From Planctomycetota bacterium (GTDB lineage Bacteria; Planctomycetota; UBA1135): 64,000 nucleotides of DNA. The notes beneath the pieces were generated by a model. The model made no database searches. It worked only from the letters and a program-made list of their open reading frames with translations, and was not told where the DNA came from. The DNA lies in contig JAJFFC010000008.1 in NCBI GenBank assembly GCA_021776795.1, forward strand, positions 1 through 64,000. Reading direction: 5' to 3'. The position numbers and the translations under genes are program-made. The first letter of the stretch is position 1, and each line of letters starts with the position of its first letter. Shown one piece after another: positions 26,008 through 37,099 of the stretch.

Positions 26008-28886
26008 GGTTGAGGGACTTCCTTGCCGTTGACGAAGACTTGGGTCACACGCGACCGCAAGTCGAAGGGATGACCACTAAAGACGACTAGGTCGCCGTCA
26101 AGGCCTGGCTGCAATCGACCGACGCGAGAAGCAACTCCGAGCTGATCTGCCGCCACCGAAGTGAGGCCGGCCATGGCATCTTCGGCGCCTAAGCCGTAAC
26201 GCGTAGCCATGGTCAAGAGTTGTGGCAGGAAGCGCGCTCCCAAGCCAGCGTTGGAGCGGAACACCACCGGCACGCCGGCAGCGCGGTACAAAGCCGCGGG
26301 AACTAGGTCTTGGTTGTCTTTGCGCACCACCACGTCGGGGCCAAGGACCACGCCGATGCCAGCCGCTTGGGCATGATCAATCAGGTCCAGGTTGGTGCCA
26401 GATATTTGCGCCAACCAAGGTAACTTGTGTGCACCAAATGCGGCTTCGGCTTCGGTGAACTCCACTTCAGTGGCAAGCGTGACCACGGCAACGCCGCGTC
26501 CTTCAAACAGGGCGCGCAAGCCTTCTTTGCGCCAGTCGATGCCTGGTGCAGCAGGGCCATCGTCTTTTTTGGCGCGCTTGCGTGCGATTGGTGCCGCACC
26601 CGCTTCCTCGATTTCGATGCGCGACATGGTGAAGTCGACAGAACCAATGCCGGCGAGTTCGACATGCATCTCCATGACATCGGGACCGGTAATGGTGCCG
26701 TCCATCATCACGGTGCCGACTTCGGTCGGAAGTTCAAAGTGCACCACATTGTTTTCGAAGGTGCCTTCGAGCTCCAAAGTTTCTCCGGAAGGATCGTCTG
26801 GCGAACTCAGCAGCGCGGTGACTTGCTTGCCTTCGTGATGGAAGCGCACATTGATCGGCACCGGCTCGGGGAGCATTTCATGCTCGATGGTGCCTTCCCA
26901 CAAACCGTTGAGTGGATCAACAGGAACTTCTTCCTCTTCGACCACTTCTTCGGCGCCAGATTCATCAGTCTCTTCTTCGACTTCCTCCTTGGCAGGAGCG
27001 GAACCTTGGGCAAGGCGGATGCGCAGTTCCTTTTCGCGTTCGGCGCGGGATTCGTCACCCTTGGTTGCCTGGTCTTCGGCCCACTTCGCGCGCTCTTCAC
27101 GATGCTTGACCCACTTGTCGGCATAACCTTTGCCGCCATCGAGGGTCTTCTTCAGTGCGCCACGAGATTTGGCGGGGTCGGAGTTGCGCACATCGAAAAA
27201 CACAATCCGGTGATCTTCCATCGCAACGTGACTGCCGTCGTCGGCGGTCTTCACCAGAGCACCACTGACGCCAGCACTCGAGGCTGGAGGCGCCAACACC
27301 ATCGAGGTCACGCCGGCTTGCGCCACCGGCAACCACTGGTCCGAGAACAGCGAGCCGTCGGCAAGGCGACGTAAATCGGCGCGTGGGTCGACGCTGCGTG
27401 CGCGGCCAATGCCAAGGCGACCGCCGGCGTCGACGAAGCCTGGGGTGAGGTGGGCATTTTCTCCAGCATCTACCAGGCGTGCGCCCGGAGGATGAGGAAC
27501 AGTTTTGCCTGCGGCAACCACTTTGCCATCGGCGAGCAGCACTTCGACACCACCGGTGAGCGGAGCACCTTCACCGCGCCACAGCGTGCCACCGCGGACG
27601 ACCACGGCATCGGCCGCCACTTCACGTGGGACATCGTTAGTGTTCCACACTTCGGAACCATCGATGTACACCGACTGCACCGCAGCCGCGCCATCGAGAG
27701 GCGAAGAGGACCACACCACGAAGTCGGCATCTAAGCCTTTGCGCAAACTACCGACGCGATCGGCCACGCCGAGGGCGCGGGCGGGCATTTCGGTGATCCC
27801 GGCGAAGGCTTGGGATTCGTCCAGGCCATAGGCCACCGCAGCAGCGGCAGCTTCTTGCAGCCAAGTCCAACGGCCGTAGCGACCAGGGCGCAAGGCAATC
27901 GACGCTTCTGAACCAAGCTTGGCCAGCAGATCCGGCGCGGGTGCTTGCCAAGAGTCAGACAACTCGGGCAGCGAGGCGAACAAAGGCACCGCGAATAACA
28001 CGGTGGCACTTTGCGTGCCGAGGAGTGCTGCCAGTTGATCGCCGTTGGCTTGGTCGAGGCCATCCAGAACCACAGCGTGGTTCCATTTGGCGGCCAACTC
28101 CATGCCTGAGGCAGCTTCATCGGCCGAGTCCACGCGCAAACGTAACGGGGCGTCGGTCGCAGCCCAGGCTTGTAGGCCTTGGCCATTGAGGGAGTCGGCC
28201 TGCTCCGGAGCCATGGCCTGGCGCAAAGCCATCATGGCACCCGGGCGCGAGTTCGGCGCTTGTGCCTGTGCAGGCAACAGCGGGTTCTCCGCGGTCGGCG
28301 GCAACGGCGGGCGGAAGTACGCCGGAGGATTCCACGCTTCTGGCGTTAGGTTGACCATGAGGTCACCCTCGGTGAGCAACATGCGCTCTTCGCCTGCGGC
28401 CTTGACCACGGCACCACGGCCACCAATCAAGCGACGTGAGCTTGGCGACAAGTAGTAGGTGGTGATGCCCCGCTCCAACACCTTGGTGGTGTCTTGAAAG
28501 GGTTCAAAGCTGTCGATGGCAAGCATTTGCGCGGCCATCGAACGGTCGGGGTGACCCGAGTTGCCGGAGACGGTGCTCGAGGCAGCCACCAAACCTGGAG
28601 TGAGGTGCGCATCGCCAAGGTCCACGACCTTGGTGAAGGCAGGCAAGCGCCCAGCTTCGACGATGTCGACGACTTTGCCGTCTTGCACCAACAGGTAGGC
28701 GTCTTCGGCGATGCGGCCGCCGGGGAGATGAATCGCACTGGCGTGGTAAGCCGTAGCTTGGCCATCGCCGGACAACACCAGGGGTGTTTCTTCGGGCGCA
28801 GTCCCGGGGCCGTTTGCCCCCACCAAAGCGGCGGCCAAAGCCACCGTGCCGCCAATGCCGGCGGCGGTTAAGAGTAGGCTTTTCAC
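26004..28886 (-). CDS. secreted two-domain amidohydrolase-fold protein 5, metal sites lost
   Basis: A 960-residue protein starting at GTG (28886), which overlaps the upstream stop as GTGA. After a signal peptide (LLLTAAGIGGTVALAAAL) come two complete amidohydrolase-fold units: about residues 35-410 (starts TAYHASAIHLPGGRIAED, ends LRKGLDADFVVWSSSPLD) and 420-960 (ends LQPGLDGDLVVFSGHPFD). The HxH sites read LVAASSTVSG and FVDAGGRLGIG, so neither can bind the usual metals. The second unit contains a charged coiled-coil stretch and then a beta-sheet insert (NGLWEGTIEHEM to about residue 765). It may be the scaffold of the system. Central in the operon. Confidence 0.85.
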   Translation of the reverse strand: MKSLLLTAAGIGGTVALAAALVGANGPGTAPEETPLVLSGDGQATAYHASAIHLPGGRIAEDAYLLVQDGKVVDIVEAGRLPAFTKVVDLGDAHLTPGLVAASSTVSGNSGHPDRSMAAQMLAIDSFEPFQDTTKVLERGITTYYLSPSSRRLIGGRGAVVKAAGEERMLLTEGDLMVNLTPEAWNPPAYFRPPLPPTAENPLLPAQAQAPNSRPGAMMALRQAMAPEQADSLNGQGLQAWAATDAPLRLRVDSADEAASGMELAAKWNHAVVLDGLDQANGDQLAALLGTQSATVLFAVPLFASLPELSDSWQAPAPDLLAKLGSEASIALRPGRYGRWTWLQEAAAAAVAYGLDESQAFAGITEMPARALGVADRVGSLRKGLDADFVVWSSSPLDGAAAVQSVYIDGSEVWNTNDVPREVAADAVVVRGGTLWRGEGAPLTGGVEVLLADGKVVAAGKTVPHPPGARLVDAGENAHLTPGFVDAGGRLGIGRARSVDPRADLRRLADGSLFSDQWLPVAQAGVTSMVLAPPASSAGVSGALVKTADDGSHVAMEDHRIVFFDVRNSDPAKSRGALKKTLDGGKGYADKWVKHREERAKWAEDQATKGDESRAEREKELRIRLAQGSAPAKEEVEEETDESGAEEVVEEEEVPVDPLNGLWEGTIEHEMLPEPVPINVRFHHEGKQVTALLSSPDDPSGETLELEGTFENNVVHFELPTEVGTVMMDGTITGPDVMEMHVELAGIGSVDFTMSRIEIEEAGAAPIARKRAKKDDGPAAPGIDWRKEGLRALFEGRGVAVVTLATEVEFTEAEAAFGAHKLPWLAQISGTNLDLIDHAQAAGIGVVLGPDVVVRKDNQDLVPAALYRAAGVPVVFRSNAGLGARFLPQLLTMATRYGLGAEDAMAGLTSVAADQLGVASRVGRLQPGLDGDLVVFSGHPFDLRSRVTQVFVNGKEVPQP

Positions 28887-30232
28887 TTCAGGCGGCCCTC
28901 CTCGAGGCGCTCTAGGCGACGGTCGGTAGCGCGGTCATAGGCTTGCGAACCATGGAGCCAAACTTCCAGGACGCGCGAAGTGGCGTCTAGTGGGTCACCG
29001 TCGAAGATGACTAAGTTGCCCTCGGCGCCGGGCAGGAAACTGCCGATTTCTTCTTCCAGGCCCCAGAACTGAGCCGGGTTGGTGGTCACCGAAGCTAGAG
29101 CCACTTGGCGCGGCACGCCTTCGCGGATGCACAAGGAAGCCTGGTAAGCCAAACGGTCTGGGCCCATGCGTCCGGGCACCGAGCTCAAAGCGAAACTCAC
29201 GCCGGCTTCGTGCAAGGACAGTGGCGCAAAGGTGCGCTGCTCTTTCCAGCTCACGGGGTCGCGCTCGACGTGCCACAGGTCACCACTGATGACCACTGGG
29301 CGGCCCATTTCGGCCAACATGTCGGCGGCCTTCCAAGCTTCGGAACTCACCACCAACACTGCGTTTTCGGTCAGTCCAGTTTGCTCTAACCATTCTTTGG
29401 CGTGAGCAATGTCAGAAGCACTCGGCGCCCAAATCCACAGGCGCTCGTCGCCATTCAGAATCGACACCATGCCGCGTTGGGCATCGTCGAGGTCTTCCTC
29501 AGCAATCATGTCTTTGCCAGGGAAGTCTTCGCCGTAGCGCACAAAACCGCCTTGACTGTCCCAGGCATCGCCGTCGTCTTCCTCGTCAGCGATGGTTTCT
29601 CCAGCCTTCTTGCGGTCCGACTTGGTGTCTTCCCCGTCTAGCTTGGCTTGACCGAGCTTATGCAGCGAGCGCTCCAACTTGGTGATGGTTTCGCGCAACT
29701 CCAACAGTTGAGAAGCACGGCTCCAACCACGCATGGGGCCAATCGCCATCTTCATACCCATGCCATCGTCGATGGTCATGGCTTCGATGGTCATTCCCGA
29801 TGGCGCCACCACGCGACCATGGCCGCCGATGATGGTGTTGTTGCCCGGCATGATGCCGATCGCCACCGTGCCACCGCGAAGTGCATCTTCGAAGTAGAAG
29901 CTCACCGGGTCAATTGAGTCCTTGACGTTGAGGAATGGTGCCACCGGCACGTTTTCGTTGGGTCGGTCCATGCCGCTCGAACTATGTGCTTCGAGAAAGC
30001 CGGGGAAAATCGTGGCCTCGGGCATTTCCTTGAGGATGACATCGAAGGGAATTTCCAGATCGGCACCGCCGACTGCAGTGATTCGTCCGTTTTCGATGAC
30101 CACAGTGCCGTTTTCTGTCACGCTGCCGTCGGCATGCATGACTTTGCCAGCACGAACAGCAATGGAACCCCCTTGCGCAGCCAGTGGGGCTGTGACGAGG
30201 GCCAGGGTCAGGAGGGAAAGAGAAAATCGCAT
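28883..30232 (-). CDS. secreted amidohydrolase-fold protein 6, metal site lost
   Basis: A 449-residue protein from the ATG at 30232; the signal peptide MRFSLSLLTLALVTAPLAA follows at once, so the 50 upstream codons are rejected. The fold starts SIAVRAGKVMHADGSVTENGTVV and ends IGSFLPGAEGNLVIFDGDPLD. The HxH site reads GFLEAHSSSGM: the first His survives but the second is Ser, and the later Asp is not seen. A charged segment with TKLERSLHKLGQAKLDGED and EEDDGDAWDSQ (about residues 190-240) replaces part of the barrel, as in paralogues 2, 5 and 9. Ten bases separate it from the upstream gene. Confidence 0.82.
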   Translation of the reverse strand: MRFSLSLLTLALVTAPLAAQGGSIAVRAGKVMHADGSVTENGTVVIENGRITAVGGADLEIPFDVILKEMPEATIFPGFLEAHSSSGMDRPNENVPVAPFLNVKDSIDPVSFYFEDALRGGTVAIGIMPGNNTIIGGHGRVVAPSGMTIEAMTIDDGMGMKMAIGPMRGWSRASQLLELRETITKLERSLHKLGQAKLDGEDTKSDRKKAGETIADEEDDGDAWDSQGGFVRYGEDFPGKDMIAEEDLDDAQRGMVSILNGDERLWIWAPSASDIAHAKEWLEQTGLTENAVLVVSSEAWKAADMLAEMGRPVVISGDLWHVERDPVSWKEQRTFAPLSLHEAGVSFALSSVPGRMGPDRLAYQASLCIREGVPRQVALASVTTNPAQFWGLEEEIGSFLPGAEGNLVIFDGDPLDATSRVLEVWLHGSQAYDRATDRRLERLEEGRLK

Positions 30233-30242
30233 GAGTCGGGGC

Positions 30243-31709
30243 TTAGTTCTGGGAACGGTGATCGACGACCATGCGGCCATCGAGGAAGACGAGCAATGGG
30301 CGCGAGGTAGACGCGAGAGGATCGCCGGACCACAACACGAGGTCGGCGTCAAAGCCAACGGCCACTTGGCCGAGGCGGTCACCCAAGCCGCACAAGGTGG
30401 CTGGGCGAGAAGTAATTGCGGTGATGGCCGCTCCAGGCTCCATTCCCCAGCGCACGGCGTTGCGCGCTTGGTGGATCAAGCTGGCTTCAGTGAGGGGATT
30501 GTCGTGAGCTTCGGCGCCGCCGAGCGACACGGACACACCCTGCTCCGCAAGCAACGCCGCCAAAGCGGGCGTGGCATCTCGGCCTTCGGAGCGACGACCG
30601 CTGAAGTAACCGCTGGCGCCGTAACGCGGGGCAACCGCAACCAACTTGTCGAGTACGAAGTCGGACAAGGGCATGAGGCCAGATTCCTTGTGATCTTCAT
30701 GCACGCCGACGCCTTCCGGGTCATCGTGCTGATCTTCACAGCAAACCGGCTCCGGTGCAACCAAAGCGCGTAGTTCAGCAGCTTGCGGACCGCGCGCAAT
30801 CATGCGCGCGGCGGCGTCGTAGGCCGGGCCAGTGACCACAGGAATGTCCCCCGCGGCCAACACACCACCGACTGCTTGGGCTTCGGTGCCCTCCTCAATC
30901 ACAATGTTGGGAAGAGAGAACTCCTTTTGCAAACGCAGCGCGGTTTCGACGTCGTGCGAACGGCGGGCCTGGAAACGAACCGCGATTTCTCCGCTCAAGG
31001 CTTGCGCCAGAACTTCGAGGTCGGCGTCGTACATGGGAACGCCCGCTTCGCGCGCAGCGACATAGTCCATGGCGCGATAGAACTCGCGGCGCATCACCCA
31101 AACCGTGCCCATGCGGGTGTTTGGACGGCGCGCGCGGTAGTTCGAGGTGAAGCGCCCACTTGGGGTCCAGTTGCCGCGGGAGGCATCGCCACCGAGGCTA
31201 ACCTTGAGTGCGTTAGCACCATCTAAGACTTGAGCCGCGGAGTTGGCGTCGGCAAACAAATCTGCGGGAGCGCCACCGCCGGTCTTGACCATGGCACCCA
31301 ACCCACCAATCACGTTGAGCGAATCAGGGCTGAGGAAAGCCGCGGTCACTCCCTCTTGCAGAGCTTCGGCGAAGGCAGGCGCATCTAGTCGCACCGAATC
31401 GGCGACGCGCAGCGAAGGCGTACTTTCGCGCGACTCTTCCACCGTATGCGGGTCGATGCCCATGTAGGAGAAGGCGTCGACCAAACCCGGCGTGAGGTGG
31501 GCGCCATCGACATGGAGCGCGCCAGCAGCAGAACCGCCGGGCACGACGGCCGTAATCTTGCCGTCGGTGATGGTGACGAGAGCATTCTCGACTACGCGAC
31601 CATCGCCAACATGGAGTTGGTCGACGGCAATGGTCCAGCTGTCTTTCGAGTCGTCTTGCTGGGGCAAAGCCAAGCAAGGCGCAAGTGCGAGCAGGGTGCT
31701 GACAATCAT
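30243..31709 (-). CDS. secreted amidohydrolase-fold protein 7, metal site lost
   Basis: A 488-residue protein with a signal peptide (MIVSTLLALAPCLALP). The fold starts WTIAVDQLHVGDGRVVENALVTITDG and ends LGQVAVGFDADLVLWSGDPLA. The HxH site reads LVDAFSYMG. The later region contains CCEDQHDDPEGVGVHEDHKE (near residue 330), an unusual Cys/His/Asp-rich loop that could bind metal in a new way. Overlaps the following gene by 4 bp. Exported; no hydrolase function can be assumed. Confidence 0.83.
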   Translation of the reverse strand: MIVSTLLALAPCLALPQQDDSKDSWTIAVDQLHVGDGRVVENALVTITDGKITAVVPGGSAAGALHVDGAHLTPGLVDAFSYMGIDPHTVEESRESTPSLRVADSVRLDAPAFAEALQEGVTAAFLSPDSLNVIGGLGAMVKTGGGAPADLFADANSAAQVLDGANALKVSLGGDASRGNWTPSGRFTSNYRARRPNTRMGTVWVMRREFYRAMDYVAAREAGVPMYDADLEVLAQALSGEIAVRFQARRSHDVETALRLQKEFSLPNIVIEEGTEAQAVGGVLAAGDIPVVTGPAYDAAARMIARGPQAAELRALVAPEPVCCEDQHDDPEGVGVHEDHKESGLMPLSDFVLDKLVAVAPRYGASGYFSGRRSEGRDATPALAALLAEQGVSVSLGGAEAHDNPLTEASLIHQARNAVRWGMEPGAAITAITSRPATLCGLGDRLGQVAVGFDADLVLWSGDPLASTSRPLLVFLDGRMVVDHRSQN

Positions 31710-32800
31710 GGCTTCTTAGGTACAGGTGGCGCGTGGTACACGGATTCGCCGGCGATCATGACCGCTTCGACGCGCGCGGTGGCATCGAGCGGATGGCCGC
31801 TCCAAAGCACCAAATCCGCGCGTTGGCCAGCGGCAATGGCACCCATGGATGGCTTCATACCGAGGGCTTCGGCAGGATTCGTGGTGACCGCTTGCCATGC
31901 GGCTTGAGCATCTCCGCTAAAGCGCGAAAAGGCCATGGCCGAAGTGCGCAAAGAGTTCCACTCGGCGTTGCCGCCGCGGGTGGAGAAGGCAAAGCGAACG
32001 CCTGCCTTGTGCATGGCGCGCCAAGTGGCGGCGCGACGCGGTAACTCCCCCTCTCCCAAGGTCGGGAGGATGGCGAGTTGTCCAGCAGCAGCACCGGCAT
32101 AGCCACCCAGTTCGCCCCAAAGGACGGCGTGGAAGGGTCGTTCACCGGCAAGGCTGGACACCGCGCGCAGGCCTTCGGCATTTTCGACGAAGCACCACAG
32201 CGGCAACTCGGCAGCACCGCCTTCGGCAAAGGCTTTGCGCAAAAGTTCCATGGCACCCGAAAGCGAACTCGGACCGACGCGGTCATCGTTGACCGCGGTT
32301 TGGATTAAAGAGGCGACTTGCACCGTGCTCGCCCGCAATACCTGCGGAACACCAGTGCCCGAGCCACAAGACACCAACACGCCTTGGCCAGCTAAGGGGT
32401 TTGTCGGGTCGGGAACGATGTGCACCGAAGTGATGCCACGCGAAAGCATGGCTTCCCAGGCCTCGGAGTCGAGGTTGAGGCCATCGGCGGCGCGCAAATC
32501 GGGAGTGAGCGTTTGCGATTGCTCGGTCAGGAAGAGATCGGCGCCACGGCCAGTGGCGGCATCGATCATGCCCGCAGCCAACACACCAGAAACCTTGGTT
32601 AAGGGCACCCCGGACGGGGCCTGGTCAGTCACCGAACGAATCTTGCCGTCTTCCAAGATCACGATTTTGCCTTCTTGCAGGCTGCCGTCGGCAGCAACGA
32701 TGGCGTCGGGCTGAATGGCGGTTTGGCTTAGCGCGGGCGAGGCTGTGCCCGTTGTGCCCTGCGCCGCAAGGGCGCTCAGTAAGAGAGAGGAGAACAGCAT
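31706..32800 (-). CDS. secreted amidohydrolase-fold protein 8, metal site lost
   Basis: A 364-residue protein, the shortest of the set, with a signal peptide (MLFSSLLLSALAAQ). The fold starts TAIQPDAIVAADGSLQEGKIVILEDGKI and ends MGAIAAGQRADLVLWSGHPLD plus VMIAGESVYH. The HxH site reads GMIDAATGRG and no barrel His or Asp ligands remain; part of the barrel is shortened. It has no coiled-coil insert. Overlaps its neighbours by 1 and 4 bp. Confidence 0.8.
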   Translation of the reverse strand: MLFSSLLLSALAAQGTTGTASPALSQTAIQPDAIVAADGSLQEGKIVILEDGKIRSVTDQAPSGVPLTKVSGVLAAGMIDAATGRGADLFLTEQSQTLTPDLRAADGLNLDSEAWEAMLSRGITSVHIVPDPTNPLAGQGVLVSCGSGTGVPQVLRASTVQVASLIQTAVNDDRVGPSSLSGAMELLRKAFAEGGAAELPLWCFVENAEGLRAVSSLAGERPFHAVLWGELGGYAGAAAGQLAILPTLGEGELPRRAATWRAMHKAGVRFAFSTRGGNAEWNSLRTSAMAFSRFSGDAQAAWQAVTTNPAEALGMKPSMGAIAAGQRADLVLWSGHPLDATARVEAVMIAGESVYHAPPVPKKP

Positions 32801-34173
32801 TAGCGAGGCTTATGTGCTTTGAAGGAGGCCGAAGCGTCGAAAGGCGAAGAACCACCGAAGAGCACCATGGTCGCGCTCTTGCCAGAAGTGAGTCGGCCGT
32901 AATCACTCAAACCGAGAAGCTCGGCGGGGATGGTGGTCAGGCTGGCCCAGACCGCGTCTTGATCGACGCCCTCGGCCACCAGTTCACCGGCGCGGGCGAG
33001 GAGCAACAGCTCTGCACCTTCTGCACCGCCACTGGCCAGAGCAATCTGCACTCCAGCTTCGTGGAGGCGGCGGTAACGCGAAGCCAAGGAGCGGTGATCC
33101 GCGCCAGTGGCATGGTGGTCTGGCATCACCGGCAAAATCACCGCGATTCCCGCCTTGGCGAGTTTTTCGGCAATGCGGTCGGCGTCGTATCCGCCAAGGA
33201 TGACCATGTCGAGGTCAAACTCTTTTTGTAGCGCAAGCAAACGCTGCAAATCGCTCAAGGAATTGGCCTCTACTCGAACTAGGCGGGAGCCATCGAGGGC
33301 TTCCAGCACCAAATCGCGCGAAGCCTTGGATTCAGGCTTCTTCGGGCGTTTCGGACGCTTCGGCATTTTCGGGCCGTCGTCCTTTTTCTTGTCTTCGTCT
33401 TGCGCTGCAGATTCGGCCTCGTGCTTTTCCTTCTCTTCGAGGTACTTGGCAAACTTCTCGTCGAACTTCTCGAGATCCTCCTGATACTTCTCGAGCTTTT
33501 CGTCGTAGTCGTCCCAGCTATCGCGCCAACTTTGCGCTTCACGGAACACGCCTTCCAGTTCCTCGGCTTGGTAACTCGCCGAAGGACCGTCGGCGGCAGC
33601 ACGGCCCACGCCAAACTCCAAGGTGGCGCGCCCGGTAGCCAAGGGCAAATCCAAGGCGGAGAACTCCACCGCCGACCCCACGCCGCGGCGTAGGCCATCG
33701 CGGCCGCCGGAAAGATAGGCCGCGGCGACTCCAGCTTCGCGGGCACCAAGCACTTGGCGCACCAGACTAGAATCGGCATTGGCGACTTGCACCGGAAGAT
33801 CATCGACCACGCTGCGCGCCGGGTCATTGCGGCGGTCGCGCAGGAAAGCGGTGGGGCCCATGGTGGTCCAGGCATCGACGATGCCCGCCGACAGGGTGCC
33901 TTTCACCTCGAGCAATCGGGGCTTGGAGCCACCGCCAATCAGACCACCGGATTCACGGCGAGCATCTTGAGTGGAAACCCAATCAATCCGCCCATCGGAA
34001 ATCTGCACATAAGCTGGGGAAATCACCCGGCCTGGTGCGAGCCAGGCGGCATCGGCACGGATGGCGTAAGTCCGGGTGTATCCGGTCTCGGCAGCAGAAT
34101 CTTCCTGGGCCTGCAGGCCAGAAAGGGGAACGAAGCCGCAAGCTGCGGCAATGAGGAGGGAACGCGCGATCAA
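32800..34173 (-). CDS. secreted amidohydrolase-fold protein 9, metal site lost, coiled-coil insert
   Basis: A 457-residue protein and first gene of the operon. The start is TTG at 34173, supported by a strong ribosome-binding site (GGAGG, ending about 5 bases before) and by the signal peptide that follows (LLIAAACGFVPLSGLQA). The fold starts YAIRADAAWLAPGRVISPAYVQISDGRI and ends GRLTSGKSATMVLFGGSSPFD. The HxH site reads GIVDAWTTMG. Residues about 205-290 form a long charged coiled coil (WDDYDEKLEKYQEDLEKF and following) ending in a KMPKRPKRPKKPE linker. A late PDHHATGADH could be a relic ligand cluster. The rare start may limit expression of the operon's lead gene. Confidence 0.82.
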   Translation of the reverse strand: MIARSLLIAAACGFVPLSGLQAQEDSAAETGYTRTYAIRADAAWLAPGRVISPAYVQISDGRIDWVSTQDARRESGGLIGGGSKPRLLEVKGTLSAGIVDAWTTMGPTAFLRDRRNDPARSVVDDLPVQVANADSSLVRQVLGAREAGVAAAYLSGGRDGLRRGVGSAVEFSALDLPLATGRATLEFGVGRAAADGPSASYQAEELEGVFREAQSWRDSWDDYDEKLEKYQEDLEKFDEKFAKYLEEKEKHEAESAAQDEDKKKDDGPKMPKRPKRPKKPESKASRDLVLEALDGSRLVRVEANSLSDLQRLLALQKEFDLDMVILGGYDADRIAEKLAKAGIAVILPVMPDHHATGADHRSLASRYRRLHEAGVQIALASGGAEGAELLLLARAGELVAEGVDQDAVWASLTTIPAELLGLSDYGRLTSGKSATMVLFGGSSPFDASASFKAHKPR

Positions 34174-34298
34174 GGGGACCTCCGGGGGAACCGAGGAATG
34201 TCCGGGGATGCCAGCTAAAGCTGGGGTCTGCCAGCATACGGAGCGCCCCTAGCTCCCGACAGGGACTTTTCGCGCCTTTCCTTGCGCTAGACTAGGTC
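34174..34298. promoter_or_regulatory. divergent promoter region between the amidohydrolase operon and lpxA
   Basis: These 125 bases must drive the long minus-strand operon and lpxA-acs on the plus strand. The GGAGG ribosome-binding site of the operon lies at about 34180-34186. An inverted repeat CCAGC-TAAA-GCTGG lies at 34209-34222 and could be an operator or transcript hairpin. No sigma-70 boxes are convincing. Confidence 0.4.
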
Positions 34299-35098
34299 AT
34301 GGTTCCGCCACTCGTGGAAACCGTGATTCACCCCACTGCCGTGGTGTATCCCGGAGTTGAATTGGGCTCTGGCGTCGAAGTCGGCCCCTACAGCGTGCTC
34401 GAACCCGGCGTAGTGGTGGGCGACGGCAGCCGCCTCGGCCCTCATGTCCACCTTTTGGGCCGCACCGAGCTGGGCCCAGGCTGCGTTTTGCGCAGCGGCG
34501 TGGTTCTCGGCGGCGAACCTCAAGATGACAAGTACCAGGGCGAGCGCTCGCTGGTGCGCATCGGCGCCGATTGCCAGTTTCACGAGCACGCCACGGTCCA
34601 CCGCCCCACTGGCGAAGGCGAAGCCACCGTGCTCGGCGATGGCGTGCGCATGATGGCGGGTAGCCATATCGGCCATAACTGCCAGGTCGGCGACCGCGTA
34701 GTCCTGGTCAATGGCGCTGCGCTCGGTGGCCATGGTGAAGTCGGCGAGCGCACCATCTTTAGCGGCAATAGCGCTCTCCACCAATACACCCGGGTCGGCC
34801 GCCTGTGCATGGTCGCCGGCGGCAGCATGGTCACGCGCGACGTCCCCCCCTTCTCGATCGTCACCGGCGCCCACCCCGTGCGCTGGCGCGGCGTCAATAA
34901 GGTGGGCCTGATGCGCTTTGGCTTTTCGCCGGACCAGCGCAATGCCATCCGCCGTGCTTTACGCCGCCTGTTCTCGCCTGGCGCCGACCTGCGCCCGATA
35001 GCCGAGGACCTTTCGCAGCACCCCGAAGAAGCGGTGCGCGAAATCGCTTCTTTCGTCCATGACTCCCCCCGCGGCCTTTGTGCCGGATTGAACCGCCG

Positions 35099-35102
<4 letters not shown>
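34299..35102 (+). CDS. lpxA: acyl-[ACP]--UDP-N-acetylglucosamine O-acyltransferase
   Basis: A 267-residue left-handed beta-helix enzyme with hexapeptide repeats from residue 10 (IHPTAVVYPGVELGSGVEVGPYSVL) to about 190. Catalytic and ligand regions match LpxA: FHEHATVHRPTGEG, MAGSHIGHNCQVGD with the catalytic His, GGSMVTRDVPPFSIVTGAHP, and NKVGLMRFGFSPDQ at the start of the helical C-terminus. It acylates UDP-GlcNAc in the first step of lipid A synthesis, which indicates an LPS-containing outer membrane. The stop overlaps the acs start (ATGA). Confidence 0.95.
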
Positions 35103-37054
<1,952 letters not shown>

Positions 37055-37099
37055 TAGACTGTGCGCTCCGGCATCGCCTGATGTCGGCGTTCCTTTACT

